Source: Ligilactobacillus salivarius DSM 20555 = ATCC 11741 (GTDB lineage Bacteria > Bacillota > Bacilli > Lactobacillales > Lactobacillaceae). Taken from it: DNA of 62,085 nucleotides. The notes beneath the pieces were generated by a model. That model was not told the origin of the DNA, did not search any database, and saw only the letters and a program-made list of their open reading frames with translations. Position numbers and translations under genes: made by a program. Where the stretch lies: the NCBI RefSeq assembly GCF_001435955.1, contig NZ_AYYT01000009.1, positions 1-62,085 on the forward strand, read 5' to 3'. Below are positions 26,069-35,646 of the stretch, piece by piece; within the stretch, counting starts at the first letter, position 1, and each line of letters begins with the position of its first letter.

Positions 26069-27364
26069 CTAATTTAAAATAAATCCGTATAAAATAGTTG
26101 CTACAATCGTCATAACTCCACCAACGCATGCTTCATAAGGTATAACTTTCATTCTATCTTTAATACTCATATGCATACTTTGTGCTGTTATATGGAAATA
26201 ATTCCCTTGTGGTACAGAATCTATTACCGTTGCACCTGTATGTACCATCACAGCTGCACCTATTGCTGAAGTTCCTGTACCTAGAATTGCATTTCCAAAT
26301 GAACCAGTAGCTAAAATTACAGCTGTTGAAGTAGAACCTACAGCTAGTCCCATTAAAATACCAGAAATTGGAGCTAAGAAAGTACCAGATATTCCTGCCA
26401 TATTAATAAGATTTACAATTTCTTTCGACAAATCTGAACTTGATATTAATCCAGCAATTGCTCCAGCTCCAATCAAAATTAGAACAGTATCTGTAACTTT
26501 AGCTAATCCTAATTTTGCATAAGAACCTATTTTCTTTCCTTGCCCCATCGCAATTGCACCTATAACGGAAGCAAAGGGTAAAATATACATCGCATCTACT
26601 TTGAAATTAGCTAGTACTTCTATATGTAAAATACTTCCAATTGGATTCATTAAAAGTAAAATTATTGATAATACAGGTGCTATTAAAGCTTTCTTTAAAG
26701 AAATGATATGCTTTTCTGTTACTTCCTCATCAATATCCTTTGAATTAACAAATTCACCCTTATTTTTGACTAAACTAGCAACAATTACAGCTGTTGCTAA
26801 TCCGAATAGAGCTGGAATGAAACCTGCTAACATTACATGACTTAATTCTAAGTGAAATCCATTAGCTGCAGCAATTGTATTAGGATTAGGAGAAATTATA
26901 TTTCCTGCTTTTCCTCCTCCAGATAATGCTACTAGTAAAGATAACTTACTAATACCAGTCTGCTTACCAACAGATAATGCAATTGGTGCAACAATCAAAA
27001 CCGCCACTGGAATAAATACCCCTACAGCTGTGATTATCATTGTTGATAGTGCTAACGACAGTAACGCTTGCTTATTACCCATTTTAGTAACAATTGCATG
27101 TGCAATAGATTCAGCTGCTCCTGATTCCATCATAACACCGGCTAACATTCCAGCTGCTAGAACTCTAATTGCAGTTCCAATAATACTTTGAGTGCCTGAT
27201 ATCATCACATTAACTGTTTGTGCAAATGACATACCACCTAACAAACAACCCACAATTGCACCGATAAACAAAGAGTATACAGGATTAAATTTTTTTAAGA
27301 TTAAAAATATTGCTAATAGTAATCCGAAAATAGCAGAAAACCACGGTATTGTAATACTTCCCAT
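26069..27364 (-). CDS. GntP-family permease, probable glycerate transporter
   Basis: A 431-residue, about 12-helix proton symporter of the gluconate permease family. Typical segments are YSLFIGAIVGCLLGGM near the start, GGGKAGNIISPNPNT in the middle and GSTSTAVILATGSFGNAI in the C-terminal half. GAGGTG precedes the ATG. Cotranscribed with glycerate kinase, so the substrate is most likely D-glycerate rather than gluconate. A cre-like sequence and the cdaR promoter lie just upstream. Confidence 0.88.
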   Translation of the reverse strand: MGSITIPWFSAIFGLLLAIFLILKKFNPVYSLFIGAIVGCLLGGMSFAQTVNVMISGTQSIIGTAIRVLAAGMLAGVMMESGAAESIAHAIVTKMGNKQALLSLALSTMIITAVGVFIPVAVLIVAPIALSVGKQTGISKLSLLVALSGGGKAGNIISPNPNTIAAANGFHLELSHVMLAGFIPALFGLATAVIVASLVKNKGEFVNSKDIDEEVTEKHIISLKKALIAPVLSIILLLMNPIGSILHIEVLANFKVDAMYILPFASVIGAIAMGQGKKIGSYAKLGLAKVTDTVLILIGAGAIAGLISSSDLSKEIVNLINMAGISGTFLAPISGILMGLAVGSTSTAVILATGSFGNAILGTGTSAIGAAVMVHTGATVIDSVPQGNYFHITAQSMHMSIKDRMKVIPYEACVGGVMTIVATILYGFILN

Positions 27365-27400
27365 TACTTACACCTCATATGTTAAATTATTTTCTTTTAA

Positions 27401-27423
27401 CGTTAACGCTTACAGGTTATAAT
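27401..27423. promoter_or_regulatory. cre-like site and cdaR promoter
   Basis: Read on the minus strand, TGTAAGCGTTAACG (27414-27401) matches the CcpA cre pattern TGNAANCGNTNNCA except the last base, and lies in the gntP upstream region. On the plus strand TATAAT (27418-27423) with TTTTAA 17 bp upstream can drive cdaR. Confidence 0.45.
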
Positions 27424-27489
27424 TTATCATATTACAATTGCTATTTTCATTATGCAGTTGCACAAATTAATTTAGAAGGTGTTTTCCAT

Positions 27490-28557
27490 ATGGAACTTAG
27501 TACAAAACTAGCTCAAGTAATCGTTGACAGAATGATGAAGACTATCCCTTATAACATAAATATGATGAATGACGAAGGTATTATCATTGCTAGCGGTGAT
27601 CATACTCGTATCGGAAAATTGCACACTGAAGCCATCAGAGTACTCAGAAAGAACAAAATACTTAAATTCTCACACAATGATCCAAAAGAGAATGTTCAAC
27701 CAGGTGTGAATATTCCTGTTAATTTTCATGATCAAACAATTGGTGTCATCGGCATTACTGGTGATCCTCAAGAGGTTACACCTTTTGCACTTTTATTAAA
27801 AAGTTCTACTGAACTCTTACTCGAGCAGCAATCATTCCAACAAATTGAAGAAAACAAACAAAATAAATTGACTAGATTTCTATTTAGATGGACACAAAAA
27901 GATATAGATTTCGATACAACTCAAAATCTAGAAAAAGAGGCCTTAGAACTAAATATTGATTTCTATTTCGAACGAACTGTTGTTATTATTAAATGCTCTG
28001 CAAAAAAATTACTTGACCTACGTCTAGAACAAGATAATTTTCATCTCAATCGTTCTGTAAATACACAAGTCTTAATTTGCAAAGATTTGTCTACAGTCAA
28101 AAAATGCATAAATTTTGCGCATAATCATAATTATAGAGTTGGCGTAGGTTCTACAACTAAAAACATTGGAAAATCCTTTTATGAAGCTCAAACAGTTATT
28201 AAAATTTCTACATTACTAGATAAAGACTATATTTATTATCGAGAGGTTAAATTTATTCAACAGTTACTTACTTCTGATCTAGCAGATAAAACATTAGTAG
28301 AAAAATTTTCTATGCTTGATAATACTGAATCTGGAACAGATTTATTAAACACACTATTAACATATTTAAAAAATAGTGGAAATATGAATAAAACTGCCTC
28401 AGACCTACATATCCATCGTAATACTCTACTATACAGATTGTCTAAAATACACAATTTAATTGGACTAAATCCTCATAAATTTACAGATTTATTCCAATTA
28501 TTTTTAACTTTACTAACCTATTTGAATCATAAAAATCCTCAACTTAAGATTCATTAG
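27490..28557 (+). CDS. cdaR: CdaR-family sugar-diacid/glycerate regulator
   Basis: A 355-residue activator. Residues 1-130 match the sugar-diacid recognition domain (STKLAQVIVDRMMKTIPYNINMMNDEGIIIASGD, then RIGKLHTEAIRVL). The C-terminus is a PucR-type HTH (YLKNSGNMNKTASDLHIHRNTLLYRLSKI). The start at 27490 follows GAAGGTG; a longer reading starts in the promoter. In E. coli CdaR activates garK and glycerate genes, which agrees with the divergent gntP-glxK operon. Confidence 0.85.
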   Translation: MELSTKLAQVIVDRMMKTIPYNINMMNDEGIIIASGDHTRIGKLHTEAIRVLRKNKILKFSHNDPKENVQPGVNIPVNFHDQTIGVIGITGDPQEVTPFALLLKSSTELLLEQQSFQQIEENKQNKLTRFLFRWTQKDIDFDTTQNLEKEALELNIDFYFERTVVIIKCSAKKLLDLRLEQDNFHLNRSVNTQVLICKDLSTVKKCINFAHNHNYRVGVGSTTKNIGKSFYEAQTVIKISTLLDKDYIYYREVKFIQQLLTSDLADKTLVEKFSMLDNTESGTDLLNTLLTYLKNSGNMNKTASDLHIHRNTLLYRLSKIHNLIGLNPHKFTDLFQLFLTLLTYLNHKNPQLKIH

Positions 28558-28673
28558 TTAACACACTTATTCTTTCGTCTCGATTTTCTTTCTCAATATC
28601 TCTTTTCCTTGAAAATATGATTGTTGAATGGTTTAATTTGATTAACGAATAAGATGTGGAAAGGAATTTTATT

Positions 28674-29033
28674 ATGACTAAAGAAGAAAAAATGAAACAA
28701 ATCAAGCTCAGTTTTGAAAATCTAGCTCAACTGTTCGAAGTATTGGGCGATCAAAATCGACAACATCTCATCTATACTCTCTTTTCTCTTCCTTGCAAAT
28801 CCAAAGGTGGTGTCCGCGTTGGAGAGATTACAGAAAAGACACATCTTTCTCGACCTGCTGTTTCACATCATTTAAAACTGCTGAAACAAGTTGGTATTGT
28901 CGGCATGAGAAAAGAAGGTACTAAGAATTTCTATTATTTGGAAACTAATACTCAACAATGGCATGACCTTTCCAAATTATCACAAGATATCATATCTTTG
29001 ATTCAAGAAATAAATTTGGGGGAAGAAAATTAA
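28674..29033 (+). CDS. ArsR-family transcriptional regulator
   Basis: A 119-residue ArsR/SmtB winged helix: FEVLGDQNRQHLIYTLF, VGEITEKTHLSRPAVSHHLKLLKQVGIVGMRKEGTKNFYYL. The metal-binding CXC box of ArsR is absent; one Cys (LPCKSK) is upstream of the HTH, so sensing is probably not classic arsenic type. The start at 28674 follows AAGGA by nine bases. Its stop overlaps the next ATG by one base (TAATG), coupling it to the DJ-1 gene. Confidence 0.88.
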   Translation: MTKEEKMKQIKLSFENLAQLFEVLGDQNRQHLIYTLFSLPCKSKGGVRVGEITEKTHLSRPAVSHHLKLLKQVGIVGMRKEGTKNFYYLETNTQQWHDLSKLSQDIISLIQEINLGEEN

Positions 29034-29719
29034 TGAAAAAAATATTAATTATTCTAACTAACACCAGATACTATGGTAATAATAGTAAAGATAAGACAGG
29101 TTTATGGTTAGCTGAAGCTGCTGAATTTGTCTATAAAGTGCAAGAACATGGCTATCAAGTTGATTATGCCAGTGTTAATGGTGGAGAAGTTCCTCTAGAT
29201 CCTCGTAGTTTAAAAAGTACTTATCGTTCTAAAGAGGTTGATGAAATTTATTATTCTAATGACTTTCAAAATCGCGCTTTAAAACACAGTTTAAAAGTTT
29301 CTGATCTTGATCCTCAAGACTATTTTGCAATTTACTATACTGGAGGTCATGGGGTATTATGGGATTTTCCTAATCAACCAGCCCTTAGCTCTATAACTAA
29401 TAGCATCTTTAAGCAAGGTGGCTTCATCATGTCAATCTGCCACGGATTAGCTGGACTCGTTACAATTAAAGATGATCAAGGCAATTATTTAATCAATAAC
29501 AAGAAGATCACTGGCTTTACTAACTTTGAAGAAATTCTCAGTGGCAAATTACTTAAAGTACCATTTTTAACCGAAAACCAAGCTAAGAAAGCCGGAGCTA
29601 AATTTGTTCAAAAAAGACCTTTTGCTAGTTTTGCTGTTCAAGATGGACAATTTATTACGGGCCAAAACCCCATGTCTGGCTTCGCTGTTGCAGACCTTTT
29701 AGTAAAAAAAATCTCCTAA
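29033..29719 (+). CDS. DJ-1/PfpI (Hsp31-like) type 1 glutamine amidotransferase-like protein
   Basis: A 228-residue member of the DJ-1/PfpI superfamily, Hsp31/HchA-like. The nucleophile is the Cys of MSICHGLAGL with the adjacent His; YYTGGHGVLWDFP is the Hsp31-type loop containing the acidic partner region. Such proteins act as glyoxalase III or protein/nucleotide deglycases. Coupled to an ArsR regulator, so expression is probably induced by reactive electrophiles. Terminator at 29741-29775. Confidence 0.85.
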   Translation: MKKILIILTNTRYYGNNSKDKTGLWLAEAAEFVYKVQEHGYQVDYASVNGGEVPLDPRSLKSTYRSKEVDEIYYSNDFQNRALKHSLKVSDLDPQDYFAIYYTGGHGVLWDFPNQPALSSITNSIFKQGGFIMSICHGLAGLVTIKDDQGNYLINNKKITGFTNFEEILSGKLLKVPFLTENQAKKAGAKFVQKRPFASFAVQDGQFITGQNPMSGFAVADLLVKKIS

Positions 29720-29740
29720 ATATTAAATCCTATCTCTTTT

Positions 29741-29775
29741 AAGCAAATGACCGTAGACTTCATTTGCTTATTTTT
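29741..29775 (+). terminator. Terminator of the arsR-DJ-1 pair
   Basis: AAGCAAATGA pairs with TCATTTGCTT, then ATTTTT. Confidence 0.9.
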
Positions 29776-29840
29776 ATGGTCAGAAAATTCTCTATGTTAT
29801 AATTAGACCGTAGAAAATATATTTAAGGGAGGCGTTTATT

Positions 29841-31655
29841 TTGCAACAAATTCGTTCAGATTTGCAATTTATCGATCACTATATCAATGTTTTCAAACGT
29901 AGTTGGGGAAGCTACTTGTTTTTCTTTTTAGGGATTAATTTGTTTATTGAGGCAATTGTTATCCCCATTTTTACGTTTTTAACTAGTTGGATTTTAAAGC
30001 TAAGTCATATTCCATATGTTTCATATACTAATATCTTAGAAATTATCACTCATCATCCTGTTGGATCATTGGCTCTCATTTTAGAATTAGTTCTGATAGT
30101 TGGTGTAATTTTCTTCCAATTTACATTTTTACTAACAGGTATTACTAATATTTCTAGGGATAATTTTTCACTTAAAGAAGTTTGGTTTACTTCTTGGGAA
30201 CGTTTAATTCAACTCCGACCAACAAGTATTCTATTCTTCATTGGATATTTTACCCTTATTATGCCCTTTGCTAATTTAATTTTTAAAACACCTTTACTGA
30301 ATAAAGCTAAGATTCCGGCATTCATCGTTGATTTCTTATTAGCTAAATGGCAATTTGCCTTATTACTTGCAGTTGCTTATCTTGTCGTCTTTTACCTAGG
30401 ACTCAGATTACTGTACACTTTGCCTTTAATGATTATTCAAAATTATCATACTCGCGAAGCTGTATCTAAAAGTTTTAAGTTAACTAGACATCAAAATCTT
30501 GCTAATCTTCGTAGAATGGCTGTTATCTCTATTTATTTCGGTGCCATTACTGCGGTTGGATACTTACTAGTCTTACTTCTTCAGGTGGGATTTGACAAAC
30601 TTCCTAAGCCTTTTGACTTAATTATGGCTATTATCATGCTCGCAATTATCCAGATTTTTAGTACTTTTATTGCAACAATTGTTAGTTTCCTCTTACTTCA
30701 AATGACTTTACCAACTGAAGTATTTAAGGGACATCCTACTTTTTACCATAGTAATCGTATCAATCAACGTAAGAAAAAGATCAGAATTACTACTGTTATT
30801 TTGGTTGGTTTCATTGCATTACTATCACTAACCAATGATTACTTTTATTTACATAGTAATAATATCCCACCCCTTCGCATCTCACATCGCGGTGTTGATG
30901 ACGGTAATGGTGTACAAAATACAATTCCAGCTATGGCTGCTACTATTAAAGAACATCCAGATTTTATTGAAATGGATATTCATGAAACTAAAGATCACCA
31001 ATTTGTCGTTATGCATGACGAAAACCTTAAAAATCTTACTGGCGTCAACAAAGCTCCTTATCAGTTGACTTTATCTCAAATTACTAAATTAGTAGCTCAT
31101 GAGAATGGTCATGCTGCTCACGTTGTAAGTTTTGACGATTATTTAGCTTATGCTAATAAGCATCACCAAAAGTTGTTAATTGAAGTTAAAACTACTCCAC
31201 ACGATTCAAAAGATGTCGTTGATATCTTTTTGAAAAAGTATAAGAAAGATATTTTGAAACATCATCACGAGGTTCATTCCTTGGATTACAATGTTGTTAA
31301 ACAAATTAAAGCTAAAGCTCCTAAAATATTTGTAAGTTATATCTTGCCTTATAACTTCACCTATCCTCAAACATCTGCCAATGCATATAGTATGGAGCAA
31401 TCAACATTAAACGATTCTTTTATTGTTGATTCTCTCTTTAATCAACAAAAAGTATATGCTTGGACAGTTAATACTGACAGTGAAATGGATAGAATTTTGT
31501 GGTTAAATACTGATGGTATTATTACCGATAATTTGTCAGCTTTAGATAGTAAAATAAATGATTTTTATCATGATCCTTCTTATGCTGATATGCTTTTCAA
31601 TTACATTACGGTTATTCCTTATAGCAATTCAATAACTAGTGAGGCTAGTGTGTAA
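29841..31655 (+). CDS. Membrane-bound glycerophosphodiester phosphodiesterase
   Basis: A 604-residue protein. The first 330 residues hold about seven or eight helices (glycerophosphoryl diester phosphodiesterase membrane domain). From about 345 to 585 is a GDPD TIM barrel: ISHRGVDDGNGVQNT, then FIEMDIHETKDHQFVVMHDENL, which carry the catalytic His residues and the metal-binding Glu/Asp, and the ending WTVNTDSE and GIITDNL. It would cleave glycerophosphodiesters or lipoteichoic-acid-like polymers at the outer face. The start is TTG at 29841, nine bases after GGGAGG. Monocistronic. Confidence 0.9.
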   Translation: MQQIRSDLQFIDHYINVFKRSWGSYLFFFLGINLFIEAIVIPIFTFLTSWILKLSHIPYVSYTNILEIITHHPVGSLALILELVLIVGVIFFQFTFLLTGITNISRDNFSLKEVWFTSWERLIQLRPTSILFFIGYFTLIMPFANLIFKTPLLNKAKIPAFIVDFLLAKWQFALLLAVAYLVVFYLGLRLLYTLPLMIIQNYHTREAVSKSFKLTRHQNLANLRRMAVISIYFGAITAVGYLLVLLLQVGFDKLPKPFDLIMAIIMLAIIQIFSTFIATIVSFLLLQMTLPTEVFKGHPTFYHSNRINQRKKKIRITTVILVGFIALLSLTNDYFYLHSNNIPPLRISHRGVDDGNGVQNTIPAMAATIKEHPDFIEMDIHETKDHQFVVMHDENLKNLTGVNKAPYQLTLSQITKLVAHENGHAAHVVSFDDYLAYANKHHQKLLIEVKTTPHDSKDVVDIFLKKYKKDILKHHHEVHSLDYNVVKQIKAKAPKIFVSYILPYNFTYPQTSANAYSMEQSTLNDSFIVDSLFNQQKVYAWTVNTDSEMDRILWLNTDGIITDNLSALDSKINDFYHDPSYADMLFNYITVIPYSNSITSEASV

Positions 31656-31676
31656 GCGTAAGTTCGAAAAAACAAT

Positions 31677-31726
31677 AAGTGTCATATATCAAGTTTTTGT
31701 TAACTTGATATATGACACTTTCTTTT
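31677..31726. terminator. Strong bidirectional terminator
   Basis: Nineteen bases beginning AAGTGTCATATATCAA pair perfectly with the complementary arm ending in GACACTT, with a T-rich tail. It serves the phosphodiesterase and the convergent PTS operon. Confidence 0.9.
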
Positions 31727-31739
31727 TGATACAAATTTT

Positions 31740-32741
31740 CTATATTGATGTAGTTGTTAAACCTTGTTGAAAATTTACAGGAACCATTATTCGTGATGCT
31801 TCTCTTTCTGAATTTCCTTTTATTTGTTTATCCAGTATTTCAGTTGCTTTATTTGCTATCTGTTGAACATCCTGTCTAATAGAAGACACAGTTAATCTTG
31901 TATTAGGATATATTTTACTACCATCAAAGCCTATAATTTGAACTTGTTCTGGTACTTCTATTCCCTCTTCATCTAGCTTTTCTTTTATGTGAATAGCAAC
32001 CTCATCAGAATAAGCAAATATTCCCAGTTTTCCAAAATCTGCTTCTTTATCTTTTACTGATTCTAATAGCTGGTTTAAAAATTTATGAAAGTCTTCAGTA
32101 TTTTTAGAAGATGGAACATCTAAAATGCTATAATGTATTCCTAAATTATTACACTGATCTATAAATCCAGACTTTCTAGCAATCATTGGTGAAAATTCTT
32201 CATGTAATGTACCAGCATATATTGCACTAGTTACTCCTCTTTTATGGAATTCAGATGCTGCAATTTTACCACCATCATAATTATTAGATGTTACTAATGG
32301 AAACATTCCTGTATCATCTTTTTCTATTGATACCAATGGAATATTAGCTGGAACATGGCTATTTAAATCAGAGTAAGAAATTGATATTATCCCTGCTACT
32401 CTTTGCTCTTCAGCCATTTTTACATATGATTTCTCTTTAGAATAATTATTTTCAGAAACACTGAGTATTAATTTATATCCCATATCATTTAAATATTGTT
32501 GTACCCAAAATGTTAGTTCTGAAAAAAACGGAGACCAAACTGTAGGTAAAACAAAAACTACATATTTAGATTCACTAGTTTTCAATGCCCTAGCAGCTGC
32601 ATTTCTTACATAATGCAACTTTTCAATAGATTGTCTGACTTGCTCTTCGACTTCAGGTCTAACTTTTTTCCCATTAATATAATTTGAAACTGTTGCTACA
32701 GATACGTTAGCATCTTTAGCTACATCTTTCATATTAACCAA
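31740..32741 (-). CDS. LacI-family regulator of the PTS/GH13 operon
   Basis: A 333-residue LacI/GalR repressor. HTH: MKDVAKDANVSVATVSNYINGKKVRPEVEEQVRQSIEKLHYVRNAAARALKT; the rest is a periplasmic-binding-protein fold for a sugar effector. The start is probably TTG at 32741 (GGGAGAG at useful distance); an ATG three codons later is the alternative. It overlaps the GH13 stop by eight bases and is the last gene of its operon. AAACGTT-centred sites upstream of the first PTS gene are likely operators. Confidence 0.9.
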   Translation of the reverse strand: MVNMKDVAKDANVSVATVSNYINGKKVRPEVEEQVRQSIEKLHYVRNAAARALKTSESKYVVFVLPTVWSPFFSELTFWVQQYLNDMGYKLILSVSENNYSKEKSYVKMAEEQRVAGIISISYSDLNSHVPANIPLVSIEKDDTGMFPLVTSNNYDGGKIAASEFHKRGVTSAIYAGTLHEEFSPMIARKSGFIDQCNNLGIHYSILDVPSSKNTEDFHKFLNQLLESVKDKEADFGKLGIFAYSDEVAIHIKEKLDEEGIEVPEQVQIIGFDGSKIYPNTRLTVSSIRQDVQQIANKATEILDKQIKGNSEREASRIMVPVNFQQGLTTTSI

Positions 32742-34392
32742 TTATATAAGCTCTCCCTTCATAAGGCTCCAGGTAAGTTGTCACATCCCCTTCAAAGTCA
32801 GCGCTATCATAGTTACTTATTAATAATTTCGTTGCTTTATACTCTTTTGGAATATCGAATTTAATTTTTTTATCCGAAAATGAACAAATCACCAAGATTT
32901 TCTCCCCATTATTATTTCTAGTAAAGGTTATAATATCAGAATCTGTTAAATCTAGCAATTTGCAATCGCCATTTATCAAAATATCATTACTCTTTCTTAA
33001 TGAAATTAACTTTTGGTAAAATTTGTAAATGGAATCTTTATTTAATAAATCTTTTTCCACATTAATATTTTTATAATTATTATTAATCCGTATCCATGGT
33101 TGTCCGTCAGTGAAACCTGCATTTTTGCTAGCATTCCATTGCATAGGTGTCCTACTATTGTCTCTTGTCTTCCTGTTAACCATATCTAAGGCTTTTTCGC
33201 TTGATATACCCACTCTTGTCAAAAAATCATATGTATTGTGCGCTTCTAAATCTTTCATATCATCTATAGACTGAAAATCCACATTAGTCATACCTATCTC
33301 TTCACCTTGATAAATAAATGGTGTCCCACGTTGAAATAATGTTAGCATTGCTAACATTTTTGCTGACTTTTCTCTATACTTTTTGTCATTTCCAAATCTT
33401 GAAACTATTCTAGGTTGATCATGATTTCCTAAATAATTAGAATTCCATGTAAGATTTTCTTGCCAATGGTTTATACTTTCTCTTAAATCACTCATCTTAA
33501 ATGATACATCAGAATATCTACCATACTTACCATAGTCTACATGCATATGCTCAAATTGAAAGATCATATCTAATTCATTTGAATCTAAAAATTTGGATCC
33601 TTCTTCCGTATTTGTATGAGGAGTTTCCCCAATTGTTATAAGATCATATTTACTTAATACTCTTTCATTCATTTCTTTTAAATATCTGTGAATATTATTT
33701 CCATTGGCTATTCCATAATAATATGCGCCATATTCTTTATTATCTACCACTGGTGCATTTGTAAATTTTTGAGGTTTAGATATAAAGCTAATAGAATCCA
33801 TTCTAAACCCATCAATACCCTTTTCTGCCCAAAAAGACATCATATTATAAATTTCATTTCTTAATTCTTTATTATCCCAATTTAAGTCTGGTTGTTCTTT
33901 AGCAAATAAGTGTAAATAGTACTGATCTCTTTCTGGAACATACTCCCATGCTGATCCTCCAAATGCGGAACCATGATTTGTTGGTGCTGACCCATCAGGT
34001 CTAGGATCACGCCAAATGTAGTATTCACTATATTTATTATCTTTACTTTTCTTTGATTCTTGAAACCACTTGTGCTGATCAGAAGTATGATTTACTACTA
34101 AATCCATCACAATTTTTATATTATAGTCATGTGATTTTTTTATTAGCTCCTCCACATCTTCCATTGTTCCGTAGATATTATTTATACTTTGATAGTTTGA
34201 AATATCGTATCCATTATCAACTAGTGGTGATTCAAAAATTGGAGTTAGCCATAAAATATTTACTCCTAATTCTTTTAAGTAATCTAATTTTTGAATTACT
34301 CCCTGTATATCTCCTATACCGTCATCATTAGTATCATTGAAACTTTGAACATAAATTTCATATACTACACCTTTCTTTTTCCAATCATTCAT
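32734..34392 (-). CDS. GH13 alpha-glucosidase (oligo-1,6-glucosidase type)
   Basis: A 552-residue family GH13 enzyme with (beta/alpha)8 barrel and C-terminal beta domain. Catalytic residues: nucleophile D199 (GFRMDSIS), acid/base E256 (ITIGETPHT) and D325 (LGNHDQPR). DVVNH-like region I reads MDLVVNHTSDQHKWF. The sequence groups with oligo-1,6-glucosidases, dextran glucosidases and trehalose-6-P hydrolases; the exact linkage cannot be set. Start 34392 (MNDWKKKG) follows GGTGAGG and overlaps the EIIA stop by eight bases. It lies inside a mannose-family PTS operon, so it likely cleaves a (phosphorylated) alpha-glucoside after uptake. Confidence 0.9.
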   Translation of the reverse strand: MNDWKKKGVVYEIYVQSFNDTNDDGIGDIQGVIQKLDYLKELGVNILWLTPIFESPLVDNGYDISNYQSINNIYGTMEDVEELIKKSHDYNIKIVMDLVVNHTSDQHKWFQESKKSKDNKYSEYYIWRDPRPDGSAPTNHGSAFGGSAWEYVPERDQYYLHLFAKEQPDLNWDNKELRNEIYNMMSFWAEKGIDGFRMDSISFISKPQKFTNAPVVDNKEYGAYYYGIANGNNIHRYLKEMNERVLSKYDLITIGETPHTNTEEGSKFLDSNELDMIFQFEHMHVDYGKYGRYSDVSFKMSDLRESINHWQENLTWNSNYLGNHDQPRIVSRFGNDKKYREKSAKMLAMLTLFQRGTPFIYQGEEIGMTNVDFQSIDDMKDLEAHNTYDFLTRVGISSEKALDMVNRKTRDNSRTPMQWNASKNAGFTDGQPWIRINNNYKNINVEKDLLNKDSIYKFYQKLISLRKSNDILINGDCKLLDLTDSDIITFTRNNNGEKILVICSFSDKKIKFDIPKEYKATKLLISNYDSADFEGDVTTYLEPYEGRAYIIG

Positions 34393-34810
34393 CTTCCTCA
34401 TCCTCACCTACTATCGCTAAAGATTCATTAACATAAATAATTTGTTTTCTAGATTCTTCAATAATTTCATTTATTCTTTTTTCTGATATATATGAATCCT
34501 TAGGTTCCATCGTTATTGCCATTGCAAGGGATAAATTCATTCCTGCAATTAAATGCACATGTTCTTTATTGAAAATATTTTCTACAAATTTTTGATTTAC
34601 AGACCCTGCCATTAAATCTGTCAAAATAATGTATTCGTCATCTTCATTATAGTCTTTAAAAACATCTCTAATTGTATCTTCAATTGGTTTATTATCTACA
34701 TAGGCCGTAATAACTGTTAACTTCAATCCTTCTCCTTCGAAAAATCTAAGTGTTTCTGCTATCCCAGCTGCCAGTGTAGAATGACTTGCTATAATTATAT
34801 GTCTATTCAT
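34385..34810 (-). CDS. PTS EIIA, mannose family
   Basis: A 141-residue EIIA-Man domain. Phosphorylation site is H10 in IIIASHSTLAAG; DLMAGSVNQKF and LIAGMNLSLAMA are the other conserved strands. The C-terminus is acidic (VGEDEEDE). Order EIIB-EIIC-EIID-EIIA. Its frame overlaps the GH13 gene that follows. It passes phosphate from HPr to the separate EIIB. Confidence 0.93.
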   Translation of the reverse strand: MNRHIIIASHSTLAAGIAETLRFFEGEGLKLTVITAYVDNKPIEDTIRDVFKDYNEDDEYIILTDLMAGSVNQKFVENIFNKEHVHLIAGMNLSLAMAITMEPKDSYISEKRINEIIEESRKQIIYVNESLAIVGEDEEDE

Positions 34811-34836
34811 CTATTTATCTCTCTTTCTCTTAACAT

Positions 34837-35646
34837 TTATGCAGCTATACCTAAAATCCCCGTTGCTGCACCAATCAAACAAATTAGGATAATTAATAAA
34901 ATAATTCTAGTTGGTGTCCATGATTTCTTCCCTAAAAGCCAATACACTAATAATGCTAAACAAACTGGAAGTAATCCTGGCATGATTTTATCAAATATTC
35001 CTTTTTGCAAGGACAAAGAAACTTTACCCGTAGCAAATTTTAATGGTGTATAAACTTTTACAACTGCTGGTACTAATGATCCAACCACCATCAATCCCAT
35101 GATTGAAATTGCATCTGTAAATACATTAATTTTTTCTCCAAGCGTAGTAATTAATTTTGTTCCTGACTCATATCCTAAATTGAATAACCACATTTTTAGC
35201 CAATAAAAAGCTATATACATTAACATCCATAAAACTGCTCCAACAGCATTTTTTTGAAGTGCCATATACCCTGCAATAGATCCCATAATAGTTGGAATTA
35301 ATATCCAAAATACAGAATCACCTACACCTGAGAGAGGACCCATTAATGATGTTTTTAGAGATTGAACAGCATCTTTAGCTTCAATACCATCCTTCTCTTC
35401 CATCGCCAAAGTTGCCCCTAAAATTACATTTCCCATTTGTGGAGTTACATTAAAATATTTATAATGATTATCCATTGCATCAATATATTCATCATCATTA
35501 GAATAAATCTTTCTTAAAGCCTTTCTCATTGAAAATGCAACAGATGGTGCCTGTTGGGATTCATAGTTATACCCTAATCCTGCAGAAAAAATCCATCTTC
35601 TAAACATATTTTTTCTTTCTTTTACCGTTAATTTATTATTACTCAT
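34837..35646 (-). CDS. PTS EIID, mannose family
   Basis: A 269-residue EIID membrane component. Conserved: MFRRWIFSAGLGYNYESQQAPSVAFSMRKAL at the N-terminus, FFNVTP-like FNVTPQMGNVILGATLAMEE, and the TSLMGPLSGVGDSVFWILIPTIMGSIAG stretch. The C-terminal single helix is present. Start 35646 (MSNNK) follows AAGGAG and overlaps the EIIC stop by eight bases. Confidence 0.93.
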   Translation of the reverse strand: MSNNKLTVKERKNMFRRWIFSAGLGYNYESQQAPSVAFSMRKALRKIYSNDDEYIDAMDNHYKYFNVTPQMGNVILGATLAMEEKDGIEAKDAVQSLKTSLMGPLSGVGDSVFWILIPTIMGSIAGYMALQKNAVGAVLWMLMYIAFYWLKMWLFNLGYESGTKLITTLGEKINVFTDAISIMGLMVVGSLVPAVVKVYTPLKFATGKVSLSLQKGIFDKIMPGLLPVCLALLVYWLLGKKSWTPTRIILLIILICLIGAATGILGIAA